The position numbers were made by a program, and so were the translations under genes. Under the pieces are notes generated by a model. That model was not told the origin of the DNA. It was given only the letters and a program-made list of their open reading frames with translations, and made no database searches. Source: Galerina marginata (lineage: Eukaryota; Basidiomycota; Agaricomycetes; Agaricales; Galerinaceae). Taken from it: a stretch of 64,000 nt of DNA. Location: NCBI GenBank assembly GCA_023014335.1, contig JAECYW010000002.1:930001-994000 (forward strand). Reading direction: 5' to 3'. This document shows, piece by piece, positions 1-13,904 of this stretch (position 1 is the first letter of the stretch; each line of letters opens with the position of its first letter).

Positions 1-2557
<2,557 letters not shown>

Positions 2558-2736
2558 AGGATGAGAGAAAGAACGAAGATGGTTTTTAACCAAACTCAAA
2601 TGTCAGTGGTGATTCGTTGATATAAGTCACATCGTGACAGTAGTTACGTAAGCGATAGTCCGGGAGTCCGGGTCCAGCCTTTCCTTGACTTTGCGCAACC
2701 TTTGTGGATAGATTTTGTTCACCCTCGCCAGCTTGG
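2558..2736. promoter_or_regulatory. Divergent intergenic promoter between two RNA helicase genes
   Basis: About 180 bases separate the start of the Prp22 gene (left, minus) from the chosen start of the RWD helicase gene (right, plus). No other gene fits here. The stretch must hold both promoters or both 5' UTRs. I see no clear TATA box. The call is positional and rests on both start choices. Confidence 0.4.
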
Positions 2737-5700
2737 ATGCGCACAGGGAAAGGCATTGTCAAATCAGGCAATGCTGGAAACTCCTCGAAATCAGAAAAAA
2801 ATCAACTCACAGCTTCAACGAGCACAGAACCTCCTCCGTTATTTCCTCCAGGCTCAAAGTATCCTTTGAGCTTGCTCCATGAAAGGTATGAATAGATGTG
2901 TTGTTTCTTCCATTTCCGCCTTTTGATAAAGTTGAAGATGTCGGAAGCTGGGTTGGGACAAGCCCATTGTGGATACCGTGCGCTTATTTCTCAAACTGAT
3001 GAAGACTCTATGTAACCTACCTTAAGAATTTCCAATAGCGTGCTCATGGAACCAACGGATTTTCTTTCGTGGTTACCCTCAGTAATCACAACAACAAGAC
3101 GTCCCAGAAGGATACTGTCCGAATGGAACCGCACCCGCCATATTATCGGCCAACTGCTTTGGAAGCAAGGCATTGGGGAGCCACATACGCCCTGTACCGT
3201 GTTCGTTGCTGTATCATCTCCGTCGAGGCGTCGATTTCTAGTTCTGAACTTGGCCAACTTGACAGTTCTGCAACGGGATGCAATTCAACCAAATTCTCCC
3301 ACCTGGCCCCAGAGAATACTGGAAAGAATTAGCGGCAGAGCACAAGAAGATTGAAGAACATCAGAAATGGATGTACGATGCCGATCCTTTCTTAGCCCAA
3401 AGGTTGGTTCAAGAACGACAAGCCAAAGCTGCTCAAAGAAAACAAGAGGCAGCAATTCCTCCTGGAACAACAACGGACGATCATAGATTCAAAAGTCGAG
3501 TCTCTGCAGAATATCCCGAAGTTATAATGGCCACCCACCTGCGAGAATTAGTTGAAAATGCAATCAAGAAGGTACCATTTTAATTCCTTCTTTGGTTTAG
3601 AATTTTGACACCAATGAACCATTGAAGGGATTTGAGCTGTACCCAGAAGAAGCTGACTCTTTACCTTTGACACTCTCGCCTGAAATAGTTCCAGAAATAG
3701 CTCAACATTTAGTTCATCTTGATTTCAAGAAAGCTCAGGTTCAAGATGCCACGACCTTTTTTATCACAAGAATCTCCGCTTACATTCAAGCTCCTGGGTT
3801 CCTTATCACCATTGGAAGCCGCTATTGAATATTTGGTCCTACATCTGCCGGAATGTGATCTTCCTCAACGGTTTTTGCCGACGAATAACTCCTCCAATCC
3901 TTTCATCACCGCGGCACATTCGGGGACAGATGATCTGAAAAGGCGATGGTCGGAAGACAAAGCTGTGAAGGAAGCTGGTTGGCCTCTACAAGCAGTAAAG
4001 TGATGCACAATGGCTGAACCAGCATGCATCCAACGATGGGATTTGCTCATGGTTGCACTGGGCCGTAAACTCATTGGTGGACAGATCGAAGATGTATCAA
4101 CGGTCGATCCAACCCCTTATTCGATCGAAGTAGAGGAATATGAGGCTCTCGGAGCCCACCTAGAAGAAGATGGGCATCTGGTTTTGCCTCTATTCAGTGC
4201 GCCAATCAAGATTCATATACTATTTTCTGAGGCAGAGCAGTATCCTCGTCCTGGCTACATCCCTATCTACGCCACCTCTACGACAGCTGCCGCTTATGTT
4301 CGACTGTATCTCATTTCACAATTCCTCTCGACGATGAAGGCCAAGCCAGATTTAGAACCCGGGGAAGGATTTTGCATGGCTGTCTTGCAAATAATTGAAG
4401 CAGAATGGGCGGCGATCGAGGATAATGGGCCTCCTGATATCTCAACCGTGCTCAAGAACCTTCTTCCTCCTCCTCGAAAATTCGTTCCAGTTGCTGATGG
4501 CTCTGACATAAATAAAGTGTTCTTTAAATCTGCAAAGAAGCAACGGTCCAAAGATCATTCAGTCGGAAATGACCTTCAGATCAGGCGTGACTTCGAATCA
4601 ACGATTCAAAGCGAGAAGGCAGGTTTTTTAACACATGATTTGTACCTAATCTAATAACGTGTAAAAGTATCAAGCAATCTTGAAAAAGAGGGAGAAACTT
4701 CCTGCATTCGAAGCAAGGGACAGATTCCTGGATAAATTGGAGAATAATCGAGTTGTCGTTGTTGTGGGGGAGACAGGTGTGTCCTCTCAACTTTGTCGTA
4801 GGATAACTTTCTCAAGCAGAGTCCCGCTAGGTTGCGGAAAAACCACGCAGCGTACATACTCTTACCTTTTCAATAAAATTCATCATATTGACCACGCCAT
4901 CAGTCCCACAATTTATCTTGGATGCCCTCATTATATCCAATCGAGGCTCACAAGCCTCCATTTTGGTTACACAACCACGTCGAATTTCTGCCATATCGGT
5001 TGCGGCACGCGTATCTGAAGAGCGCCTCGACGATGGTTCCGTGGGATACGCGATCAGAGGTGAAAGCAAGCAAGGAAAAAACACGAAGCTATTGTTTTGC
5101 ACGACAGGTGTCGTCCTTCGAAGGCTCAGCACTGGTGACACTCTTCGAAATGTCTCACACGTTGTCGTCGACGAGGTACTTTCGTAGTTTGAATTTCCAC
5201 AAATTCTGGACCTCATTGGTTTCTACAAGGTTCACGAGAGATCTATGGACGGCGACTTTCTGCTTCTTGAGCTGAAGGAATTACTGAAAACCCATCCAAC
5301 AATAAAAATAGTGCTCATGTCGGCCACGATCAACCACGAAACATTTGTCAAATACTTTGATAACGCACCTCTTCTGACAATACCTGGTTTTATGCATCCG
5401 GTTGTGGACAAGTATGCAACTGTCTTGACCGTCTGGTAAAGCCTCTGACTGACATCATCAGTTATCTCGAAGATATACTATCTGTGACTGGCTATCGACC
5501 AGCCTTTCGTTAAATCTAGCAAAGGGAAAGGCCCAGCTACAGGACAAGAATTCCGCGATGAATATGAATCTCAAGGTATCACAACTTCGGTTGTTGACGC
5601 CATACAAAACATAATACGATCTGAACGGATTGACCATCAGGTATGTACTCTCCACCCAATATATGCCTTTCTAACATGTCAGCAGCTGATTGCCACCCTC

Positions 5701-7824
5701 GTTAACCATATCATTGCCACCGCAGAGGGCAAAGGCGGAATTCTGATTTTCCTCCCTGGTGTGAATGAGATTAGACAGTGCATGGAGACGATTCGGAAAA
5801 GCACCCGAAACCAAGATACGACTGTCCTCCCGCTGCACGCCAATCTTTCGAATGAGGAACAAAGAAAGGTATTCCAACCTGACGAAAGGCTGGAAGGTAA
5901 TTGCAGCCACGAATGTTGCAGAGGTTCGTATCTGGTCCATGTCCTCCTTGTTTAGTCCCTGATCTCTTGGTAGACATCGATCACTATTGACGACATCGTC
6001 TACGTAATTGACGCGGGTCGGGTTAAGGAAACTCAATACGATCCGGACACAAATATGTCGCGATTAGTTGAAACTTGGGTCAATCGTGCAGCAGCCAGGC
6101 AGAGGAGAGGGCGAGCCGGACGTACCCGGCCAGGTGTATGCTACAAACTCTATACACGGAAGCAAGAGATAAACATGGCATCCTTCCCGGTTCCAGAGAT
6201 CCTGCGGGTTCCTCTAGAAAGCATATCACTCTCCGTGAAGGCTACCAGAGAAGACGAGGATGTCAAGGTGGGTTTACCGTGTCTCTGCAATCAGGATATC
6301 AGCTAAGGTTTTCCTATCAGGCCTTCTTGAGTAAAGCCATTGATCCTCCAGCGATTACCGCAATTGATCGAGCATTGAATACATTGGAAGAGCTTGGTGC
6401 AACCGATGAAGACGGAATCTGACGCCCCTTGGAAGGCATATTGTAAGCGCAACGCAATGGCATTTAGTCTCCTACTCACGATCACCCAAGTCAATGATAC
6501 CGGTTGACATCAGGCTCGCAAAGATGTTGATACTGGCTACCATATTTCAATGCCTTGGCCCAATCACAACAGTCGCCGCCCTCTTATCATCGAAACCTTT
6601 GTTCATAAGCCCAATGGAAAAACGCGAGGAATCTACAGCGTACGTTCCATTGCAGTCAGTGAAATGCTTATTATTAAATCATCGTTCAACAGAGCTCGTG
6701 CTCGTTTTTTCACCGGCGACAGCGACATTCTAACTGACGTCAACGCATTCGATGAGTGTATGAGGATGCGCGCTGAGGGAAAATCGCAAGGAGCGATCAA
6801 GGTCTTCTGCGAGGAGGTAAGCTTAGACTGTAAAACGCTTACCCCAGACGCTCATCGTCTTCAGAATTTCATATCGTCGAACACCCTTCGAGAAATTGGG
6901 ACTCTACGACAAGACTTTATCTCCTCGTTGGCGGAAATTGGGCTCGTACCCCTCAGTTCCACACCATCTACCCCTGCTCTTAATACCTCGAGCTCCAACT
7001 TGAATCTCGTCAAAGCTGCGATGCTGGGAGGACTCTGGCCCCGCGTTGCTAGAGTACACCTGCCAGAGGACAGGATAAAGTATGACAAAGTCTCGGCGGG
7101 CACCATTCAACGCGAAAACACAGCAAAAGATTTCAAGATCTTTGACCTCAAAGAAGGAAGAGTATTTCTTCATCCTGGAAGTGTTATGTTCGGAGTATCC
7201 AGCTGGAAGCCTCCTTTCCTGTTTTACTTCCATAAGTACATGACGAGCAAGGTCTTTCTTCGAGATGCGACAAAGGTAGGGGGATCTCAATGTTTGTCCG
7301 TGCCAATCGTAATTGAATTTTATTTCTAGGTTCCAATATATGCCATTCTGCTTTTCGGTGGCCCTGTTGCTGTGAACCATATCCGCGGAGGCCTCACAGT
7401 CGGTAACAAGGAAAATTTCATTAAGCTTTCGGCTATTCCTCGTATCGGCATCTTGGTGAATCAACTCCGGTATGTTTTACGATGTCGTTTTTGTGTAACA
7501 AGACCTGACCTCTGTATCAGTCGCCTTCTAGATGCCGAGTTGCAAAAATCCATTGAAGGAGGAACCATGTTGTCAACTACCTCTGGGAACCCTGTCGTTC
7601 ATGCAATCATGGCTCTCCTTACTAACGACGGACGGACAGAAGATTTTGGAGTAAATACGCAAAAGACTTCGGGCACGTCTACCCCGGAGATAAATATGGC
7701 CCAGGATAGAAGAACAGAAGAATCTGGAGCCATTGTGCCAAAGAACACTTCGATACCAAAGTCACGTATAAACGGCCCCGCTATGAAAGTGAAGAAGAAT
7801 TTCGGGCCAGGACGACAAGATTGA
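2737..7824 (+). CDS. DExH-box RNA helicase with UBA-like and RWD domains (DHX29/DHX57-like)
   Basis: In order I see FPPGSKYPLSLLHERC-KLGWDKPIVD, the conserved PRTALEARHWGATYALYR-type block (here YRPTALEARHWG), a UBA-like stretch (3640-3830), an RWD domain (about 4020-4450), motif I GETGCGKTTQ split by an intron at 4777-4830, QPRRISAISVAARVSEE, DEVHERS, SATI, RQRRGRAGR, the helicase-associated region and an OB-fold end (VFLHPGSVMFG). This is the fungal relative of DHX29/DHX57, thought to act in translation or RNP remodelling. Well-supported introns are 2886-2937, 2978-3038, 3201-3265, 4623-4674, 4777-4830, 4852-4903, 5176-5229, 5412-5461 and 5924-5973. Homology forces single-base frame jumps at a T6 run (3757-3762), 5505-5507, 5878-5879 and 6416-6417, an in-frame TGA at 4001-4003, and either a 29-base (3572-3600) or a 50-base (3551-3600) intron. 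Sequence error is more likely than a pseudogene. Confidence 0.9.
4001..4003 (+). other. In-frame TGA inside the RWD helicase gene
   Basis: The reading frame of the UBA-like region and that of the RWD domain are the same, but TGA lies between AVK and CTMAEPACIQRW. A GT (3996 region) to AG intron of 28 bases could remove it but would break the frame. It may be a base error or a real nonsense change. Confidence 0.6.
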
Positions 7825-8030
7825 CTCGGGGACCTCCCATTCAAGGACGAACAAGGGCTCAGGAGAAGAATATAGAAAGGAGAATTTTAGAGCCAGAAGG
7901 GTCGTGATCCCTAGTTTGATTATACTTATGGAATGTACCCTCACATATTGATTGTGAGAACGTCTTTCAGCGACCTTATCAGTCAGTAAGAGGTCCAAGC
8001 AAATAACCAATCACGTACTGCAGAGCCAAA

Positions 8031-8459
8031 CTACTTCTGGCGATGCGCGAGTCTTCGCTCAACCTGTTCCTCCTCCAGCGCTTTATCGACCTGTTTTAAA
8101 TCCTCTATTCCTGTGACCGATTCTTCTGACACGCTGGAACAGATATCAGGGTCCTCAAAGTTTGCATTCGTTCGTTCCCGAAGAATGTGGTGGTGATGGT
8201 GATGATGGTGGTGATGATGAACACTCGGCGAGGATGAGACGTATTGGTGTATGCGAGGCTCGGGAGCTAAGGATGGACAAAGCCATAGGATAAACGTGGT
8301 TCCAACGCTCTAGAGAGTCATAACAGGTGAGTGAGGTGAGATATACTGTGAGGAGACTTCGGCGAGAGTTGGCACCTCAATAAAATGGAGTGCTGTTGTC
8401 GCCTGAGCTACCAGGCGAATCAAGAGGGGGGGGGGCGGCGTAACTTCACCAGACTGCAT
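8031..8459 (-). CDS. Small hydrophobic-start protein with an eleven-histidine run, unknown function
   Basis: I do not recognise this gene. Two exons (8459-8376 and 8309-8031) joined across a 66-base intron with donor GTGCCA and acceptor CTCTAG give one open frame of about 120 residues. It starts MQSGEVTPPPP, has a hydrophobic stretch around residues 12-45 (HFIE at the splice, then SVGTTFILWLCPSLAP) that could be a membrane anchor, then about eleven histidines in a row, and an acidic, coiled-coil-prone tail ending ALEEEQVERRLAHRQK. The His run uses mixed CAC and CAT codons. A C10 run (G10 on the plus strand, 8426-8435) lies in exon 1; its length decides the frame. The frame through both exons, a proper splice pair and biased composition support a real gene, but I have no family for it. 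Confidence 0.6.
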
Positions 8460-8860
8460 GGCGGTCGAAAGAAGTGCCCAACGAACTGAGCTTGGGTAAA
8501 CGGAGTATAGACAAATACGGAGTCAGGCTAAAACCAATGATGCCCCTCAAGGTGTCATAATGGTCTGACACAACGGATAAGTTTAAAACGGGTCCGGGCG
8601 TCTTTGCCTTGCATTTTGCAAGCCATTGCATATTTTATTGAAACGTCTCGACTATGCTGCCGTAATAGCTTGGAACAAGCTTGGATTTCAATGCTGTAAC
8701 AGCGGGGTTTGGAGTTGGAGACCCCTATTCCTAAAGAAGAAATCGAAGTTACATATAACGTTGAGGTGGTAGATGGTACTTGAAAAATTCAAAATTCAGG
8801 ATAGAAGTAGTCTCCAATTGTTCATTCGAACCTGTTTAACCAGCTATATCCACACGCGAG
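8460..8860. other. Intergenic region, no gene seen
   Basis: This 400-base stretch lies between the 5' end of the small His-run gene and the 3' end of the nicotinamidase gene. Short open frames here (for example 8446-8631, minus) show no family features. It should hold the promoter of the His-run gene and the nicotinamidase 3' UTR. Confidence 0.4.
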
Positions 8861-9582
8861 TCAGTAGACTGGCCGCCGCAGTACCATCGTCTTCACATCT
8901 ACGGCCGTCGTAAATTTAATCCCTTTCTTCTGCATTTGATCAAAATGAACAGTTTCGTCCTCCGCAATGCTTTGATCGCATCCGTCACCACCCACGTATT
9001 GTAGCCATATTCCGCCGCGTCGATCGCCGTATACTTGACACAATAATCGCCTGCAAGGCCCACAAAAAAAACGTCCGTCACCTCCTTCTCTTTCAGCAGC
9101 CTAGGCAGATCGGTCTCGCTCTTCCCCCAGATGTCGCGGAAAGCGGAGTAGGATTCGATATCCGGGTGAGTGCCCTTGTGGATGACGGCGTCAAAGACTT
9201 TGTTGTTTAATTTTGGGACAAAGTCGGACCCGTCGGTGTACCCGACGCAGTGAACGGGCCACATGACCTGCTCAATGCCAAAAAGCTGCTCCTTATCGTC
9301 CGGGTGGTAGATCATGACCTTCGAGAACAACGGGTTCTTCTGCGTGTCCGCGAATGAGACGTGGTTATCAGGATGAAAATCTCGTGTGGCGATCCTAAGT
9401 CTGAACGGAAGGTCAATCAAGCAGTTGATCGAGTCGATAATGGTTTCTCCTCCAGGCACGGCGAGCGACCCGGACACGAAATCGTTTTGCATGTCGATGA
9501 CGACAAGGGCAGGGACAAAAATGGAGCTTTCAGCTGCTGCATGCTGGTGTTGTGTAGGCGCAGTTTCCTCTGTTCTGTTCAT
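8861..9582 (-). CDS. PNC1: Nicotinamidase (isochorismatase-like hydrolase), Pnc1 type
   Basis: The enzyme hydrolyses nicotinamide to nicotinate and ammonia in the NAD+ salvage pathway. The protein of about 240 residues starts at the ATG at 9582 and shows the family signature: VVIDMQNDF with the catalytic Asp, the metal-binding DFHPDNHVSF segment, WPVHCV, the lysine in VIHKGTHPDIESYSAF, and the nucleophile Cys in GLAGDYCVKYTAIDA. Length fits fungal Pnc1. After VVTDAIK the frame jumps by one base at an AAA run (TTT at 8971-8973, plus strand). One more A gives SIAEDETVHFDQMQKKGI and the natural end LRRPVY with stop at 8861-8863. This jump looks like a homopolymer length error. No intron is needed. 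A TATA box lies about 70 bases upstream. Confidence 0.92.
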
Positions 9583-10009
9583 AGTGATAGTTTGGATACA
9601 GTCGTTGGACGACTCCCGCTGAGGTAATCAGATCACAAGGTGGTCGTCTATTTATAGACCACGTTCTCATTTAAGCGCCCAGAGCTTGCAAACGATAAAA
9701 CACGATGGATTACTGAATAATTTACTGTATAACAAATCGACGATGAGAAGTGATGATAGTGGATGTAATGGCGTCATATACAAGTACATTGCGAATTTAG
9801 AATTTGTCGTGCGAGAAGCGAGAAATAGTACCCCTCTAATAATTACCATGCCAGTACGAATCTGATTTGGGCGTTGTTGAGAACTAGAATATCCGACTAA
9901 ACGGCGAGGAAAACTTACAGAATTATTTATATAAATTATGCTGTGATGAAAGAGAAATCATGCATCGTCAGTCTGCTTCTGTGTCCAATCTTCGCTTGCA
10001 GACCTCCGC
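9583..10009. other. Intergenic region, AT-rich
   Basis: The stretch holds the nicotinamidase promoter (TATA at 9649-9656) and, further right, AT-rich sequence that is likely the 3' UTR of the next minus-strand gene. No coding sequence is supported. Confidence 0.4.
9649..9656 (-). promoter_or_regulatory. TATA box of the nicotinamidase gene
   Basis: TATAAATA on the minus strand lies 67-74 bases before the nicotinamidase ATG at 9582, a normal spacing for a fungal core promoter. Confidence 0.5.
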
Positions 10010-11386
10010 TTAGGAATGTTTCTTCGGAGCCGGGTTGAGGTTAACCCGCCTTATTGTCGAAGTTCGACCGCGCGTGGGCTCCGCATCATCGCCATCCAAA
10101 GCTTGCGACGAACCGGGGCGAACCTCGTCCTCGAACTGGGGTAAACCCTTCAAATACGCAGGATAGTTGTTATTGTTTTTAGTGTTTAATAATAGGGGTG
10201 GTGATGCGAAATAAGGCGCGCCGTACGGTGATGTTCGTGGTATTGGTGCTGAGGTCCGCTTCTGGGCCTTACGCGATAAGAATGAAGGTGAAATGACGTC
10301 TGCGGACATGGGGACGGCAGAGGCGGGACTGGTGGCAGGTCTCGATGGGGACATACGCCGAGCAAATGATAACCGAGAAGGCGAGGGGGACGCCGATTCT
10401 GTTGTCACGTCAGGAGCCGTACGATTTCGCGATAACGTAAAAGACGCCACAAAGCTGCCGCTTGCGCGTCGTGCCGACTTCTCAGATACAGCGGTGTCTG
10501 TTGACAAGAGAAATGTTGATTAGTGATCTTATTGTCGAGCTCAAATTACAAAAGCCTGCTGACCGGTACTGGCTATCGACGCCTGGTCAGCTTGCTTATC
10601 TAGCGGTTCAGGGCGGTGACCCTTGTTGAAGCCGAGTTTCAATTTTTGCAGGCGAGATGAGGGCTTTAGCAACGAGGCCTTTGCAGAGTGCAATGACGAA
10701 TCGGAGTCAGGCGTTCCGTCGTCGAAGCTTTCTAAAGTAGCCTGGGGTTCTTGTGTAGGAAGAGTTGAAGTCGATGAACCAGGGCTGACATTTGCAGAGC
10801 TCAGAATAGCTTGATAAAGTAGTTGCCCGGCATAACTGTGCTTAGGTTCAGGCATAGTATTACGTCTGATGATTGGAGAAGGTGGCGAATCTGTGAAATA
10901 GACGCGTCTGGGAGTGACTTGAGCTTCCTCAGAGCGGGGAACAAGGATGGGTGTAAGGTCAACGGGCGCCGAGGCGCGGCGTATGGGTACAGGTAGAGGA
11001 CCGACATGGCCGTTTGGTGCGGACCGACGAGGGTGCTTGGAGGGCAGTCGTGGTTTCGTAATATCAAGCTCTCCGGGTGTGGCTGGCGGGGTTGGTCCTG
11101 TTAAAGATACTGGTAGTAGCCAGCCAAACCATATAGCCAAAAGGCTCTACAGGTACCAAATTCATGACGATTCCGACAGTAAATGGACACTTGTGCTCAC
11201 CACAGCGAACCCGAGAGAACCAAGAGCCTTAGCAGATACGAAAATGAGGATCGAAGTACTGTCATTGCCTTCGTTGAGGTGGGCGCTCTGTGGGTCGTGG
11301 GTGGTTTCGTCAAGGGTTTTGCGAGGCATTAGAAAGACAGAGCCGAATGAAAAATAGTCGTGAAGAGACACGGAAATTTTGGGCAT
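10010..11386 (-). CDS. Single-pass membrane protein with proline/serine-rich tail, paralogue of the 40924-41994 gene
   Basis: Exon 1 starts MPKISVSLHDYFSF and enters a hydrophobic span (ILIFVSAKALGSLGFAV). An intron with donor GTGAGC and acceptor CTGTAG joins it to SLLAIWFGWLLPVSLTGPT, giving one transmembrane helix followed by a long Pro/Ser/Arg-rich cytoplasmic tail. A second intron (near 10508-10550) leads to the last exon ending NLNPAPKKHS with stop at 10010. The tail carries YGAPYFASPPLLL. The gene at 40924-41994 has the same plan: SLGFSL, an intron at the same place, SVLAALFSVF, then a tail with YDAPYFAPPPVPP. This shows common ancestry. The second splice junction does not hold frame as written, probably from a homopolymer length error. 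The function is unknown. Confidence 0.72.
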
Positions 11387-13305
11387 CGTCCGTAGCGGCG
11401 ACCGTCAAAGAGCAGCAACCGGGGACTCAGAAAGTCGCATTTGTTGAATTATAAAAAGAAAGCAGGGGTGGCATGTTTAAAATGACAACCATGGGTGTTG
11501 GTTGAATAAATCCAGTCCATTGCCCAATGTCAGCCCACTTTGCTAATTTCTTTATTCGCGTAAGCATTCCGTGTCATCGGCGCATCTCCGGTGTTCTTAA
11601 AGTGGACCCCGGATCTGCCCGCTCTCCCCGAGTTGGTTAGAGTTGCTCTCCATGCTCTACTTCGAGGTCTCGTTCTGGCTGCCATGTTACTCGGCGTCCA
11701 ATCTAGCGATAGAATGTTTCCATGCTTATTCTAGTCGTGCTTTTATCCAAGAGCATGTCCGAAGATACAGCTACTAGGCGAATTTCGCGCGATCTTCCAT
11801 GGCCAAAGATGTTCTCCAGGCTCCAGTTCCATAAAGTCGGCGAATTCTTCAAATTCGAGAATCGTCGTTTGGAAAGCCTGATTTATGCACGCTACTCAAT
11901 GTCGGGCGATGATTCATGATATCTCGTCTTCCGAAGTGTATCGATGGTTCTGATTGTTCTAAAAACAGGCGCGCTATGATCCACGGAACTAGCTGTGAGG
12001 CAATAAGCATCCCTACCGAAGAAGTTGTTGAAGCTGCTGAGAATTGTCTGAGCGTACTTGTCTCTTGCCGTTCAACCAATGTTCCGTGGCCTTGTAACAT
12101 CTACATTCCTGGGTAACCCAGCAGTCTGGCAGGAGACCCCCAGTGCTGAGCCGGGGAAGTCGGGCAGATCGTCGGTAGATTGGACAGACAAAAGCAATGC
12201 TCGCCACGAAACTCATTAAACCCGTCTATTTCCAAGATTGTTGAACCAGAAGAGACTTCGGAAGCTCCGATGGTATCGTCAGAGGCAGGGACGTATCTGT
12301 GATACCATTAAATAGTAAGTTCATAGGCCGATATCTTTGTAGACAATGCTTGACAAATCGGTTAACTCATTTTGAGGCAACAGACCTCATAGTCGTCGAG
12401 AATATGCTATTCGACAAAGGAATACGAATCCTTTTTTTTTCCTGTCTCCTGTTTCATCCGGGTGACTCTACCGATCTGCCGCTGGAAACGTTGCTCGTTG
12501 GTGCCATATTTCTATCACTGCACTCGACCAGCACGCTGAATGCAGGTGTCAGCCCGCAGACAACCTCGCGAGCAAAAGGTTCGTTCGCCTTGCAGGCGTC
12601 ATTCCGAGAACCCCGGCATGGCCAGCCAAATCCTTGCCCCAGCCATTTGAAATCCCAGCTTCGGGGATCTCTTTCTAACCGCCCGCCAACATGCCTTATA
12701 TTATCAAGGGAGTCTTACTGTTGCATTAATGAAATCCGGCAGGCTTACAACCACTGCCAGTCACCCCTCCTTCTGCTTGAGCGAGCTATTTATAAGCGCA
12801 CCACCGAACAATACTCTACGTGATTGGCTGGCGCAGATCTGCAGCAAAGATTAGATGTATGAATAAAAGGCATAAGCAGCCTCCAGTCTCTTGAACCTGG
12901 CTTGCAAGACTAATCCTTGAGATTTTTGAGATGCATCGATGTGTTGGGTATCCCGGGCGAAAGTTTTGTGATAAGGAACTCATGCCTTACTCCTAAGACT
13001 TCGGGAAATGCTTTCGGAGGTCGTACGTATCACAGCAGAGGTTTTCTGATACAGGAAAAGCAGCAGACTTCGAATTTTCTATATCGACTTTGGATTTAAT
13101 ACCTATCACGCCATGCCAGAAACGCAGTATATGATATAAGGCGCCAACTTCTGTCAGGCAATGAAGCCAAGTGGAAGATATGTCAATGGTAAATATATCC
13201 CAAGGCCGAGGTTTGGAATGTGCCACAGATATTTTAGTATCTCAAAGTTCGTACGATATTATGTCAAGGGACTTCTCCAATTTGTCATTTGAGTATCTAC
13301 TCTCG
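11387..13305. other. Gene-poor region of about 1.9 kb
   Basis: No conserved protein could be assembled on either strand. The longest open frame (12299-12823, plus) has no recognisable domain. Minus-strand pieces around 11849-12216 look faintly protein-like but are short and unspliceable by eye. The right end should hold the 3' UTR of the CPL1-like gene and the left end the promoter of the membrane protein gene. It could hold a decayed gene or a non-coding transcript. Confidence 0.4.
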
Positions 13306-13904
13306 TTAATCTCGGACGCAAGTGTTCTCGTCGGAATCGAGAGTGTAGTCAGGAAGGCAGGAGTGCACCACGCAGGAGCCTGCGACACAAGAAATACCAT
13401 ACGCGCCAGCGATTGCCGTGCAATCGTGTCTTGGGAAAAGTGCTCAGAAGGACATCGAAGAGCGATGCAGAATTTGGACTCACTCGGCGTGCATACTGGC
13501 ACAGCCACCACAAGCCTTCAGGTCGGCATTGAGATCAACGCATTCGAAGCCTTGCTCTTGCCAATCCGCGAAGGATGCAGGTACAGAGGACAGAGAGCCA
13601 GGTTTGGACGATAGGGCAGCCGTGGAGATCGTTCGGGCAGATGGCCGCGGCAAGCTCGGATCCGGACAGAGTATTCAAGGCCCTTCGGCGAAGGGATCTC
13701 CTGGTGGGTTGAACTTGAGAAGGGACAGGCTTGCCTCGCTTGCAGGACCTTGAGAAACATGACTTCAGCCCCGAACTTGAACGAAAAAAAGAGACGGCTT
13801 ACGGGATCGTATTCCAGACCGGTTGAAGTAGGTGAGGTAGCCCTCGTCACTGCTGCAAGTGCAAGTGCTGCAAAAATCAAGGAGCGATAAGAAATGATGA
13901 CCAT
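13306..13904 (-). CDS. Secreted cysteine-rich CPL1/PriA-like protein
   Basis: The start at 13904 gives a clear signal peptide (MVIISYRSLIFAALALAAVTRA). A 34-residue first exon ends EYDP at 13803. The second exon carries basic residues (RRSLRRRALNT) and then the domain: CPNDLHGCPIV, GFECVDLNADLKACGGC, and after an intron (GTGAGT to CCCAAG) DCTAIAGAYGISCVAGSCVVHSC, ending NTCVRD with stop at 13306-13308. The spacing of cysteines matches the CPL1-like domain found in Lentinula PriA and Cryptococcus Cpl1, secreted or cell-surface proteins of basidiomycetes. One or two single-base frame jumps in the second exon are needed (around the first acceptor and before VPASFADWQ), in line with homopolymer errors across the window. 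The exact role is unknown. Confidence 0.82.

Noticed and set aside
2737..7824. RWD helicase as a clear pseudogene
   Set aside because: The disruptions are of the same homopolymer type as in PRP22, PNC1 and C1D, motifs are all kept, and introns are well formed.
8195..8225. GGTGAT-type microsatellite as a non-coding repeat
   Set aside because: It lies in frame within the small two-exon gene and encodes the His run.
12299..12823. 174-residue open frame on the plus strand
   Set aside because: It has no domain, no plausible splice context and biased composition; it is likely chance in a gene-poor stretch.
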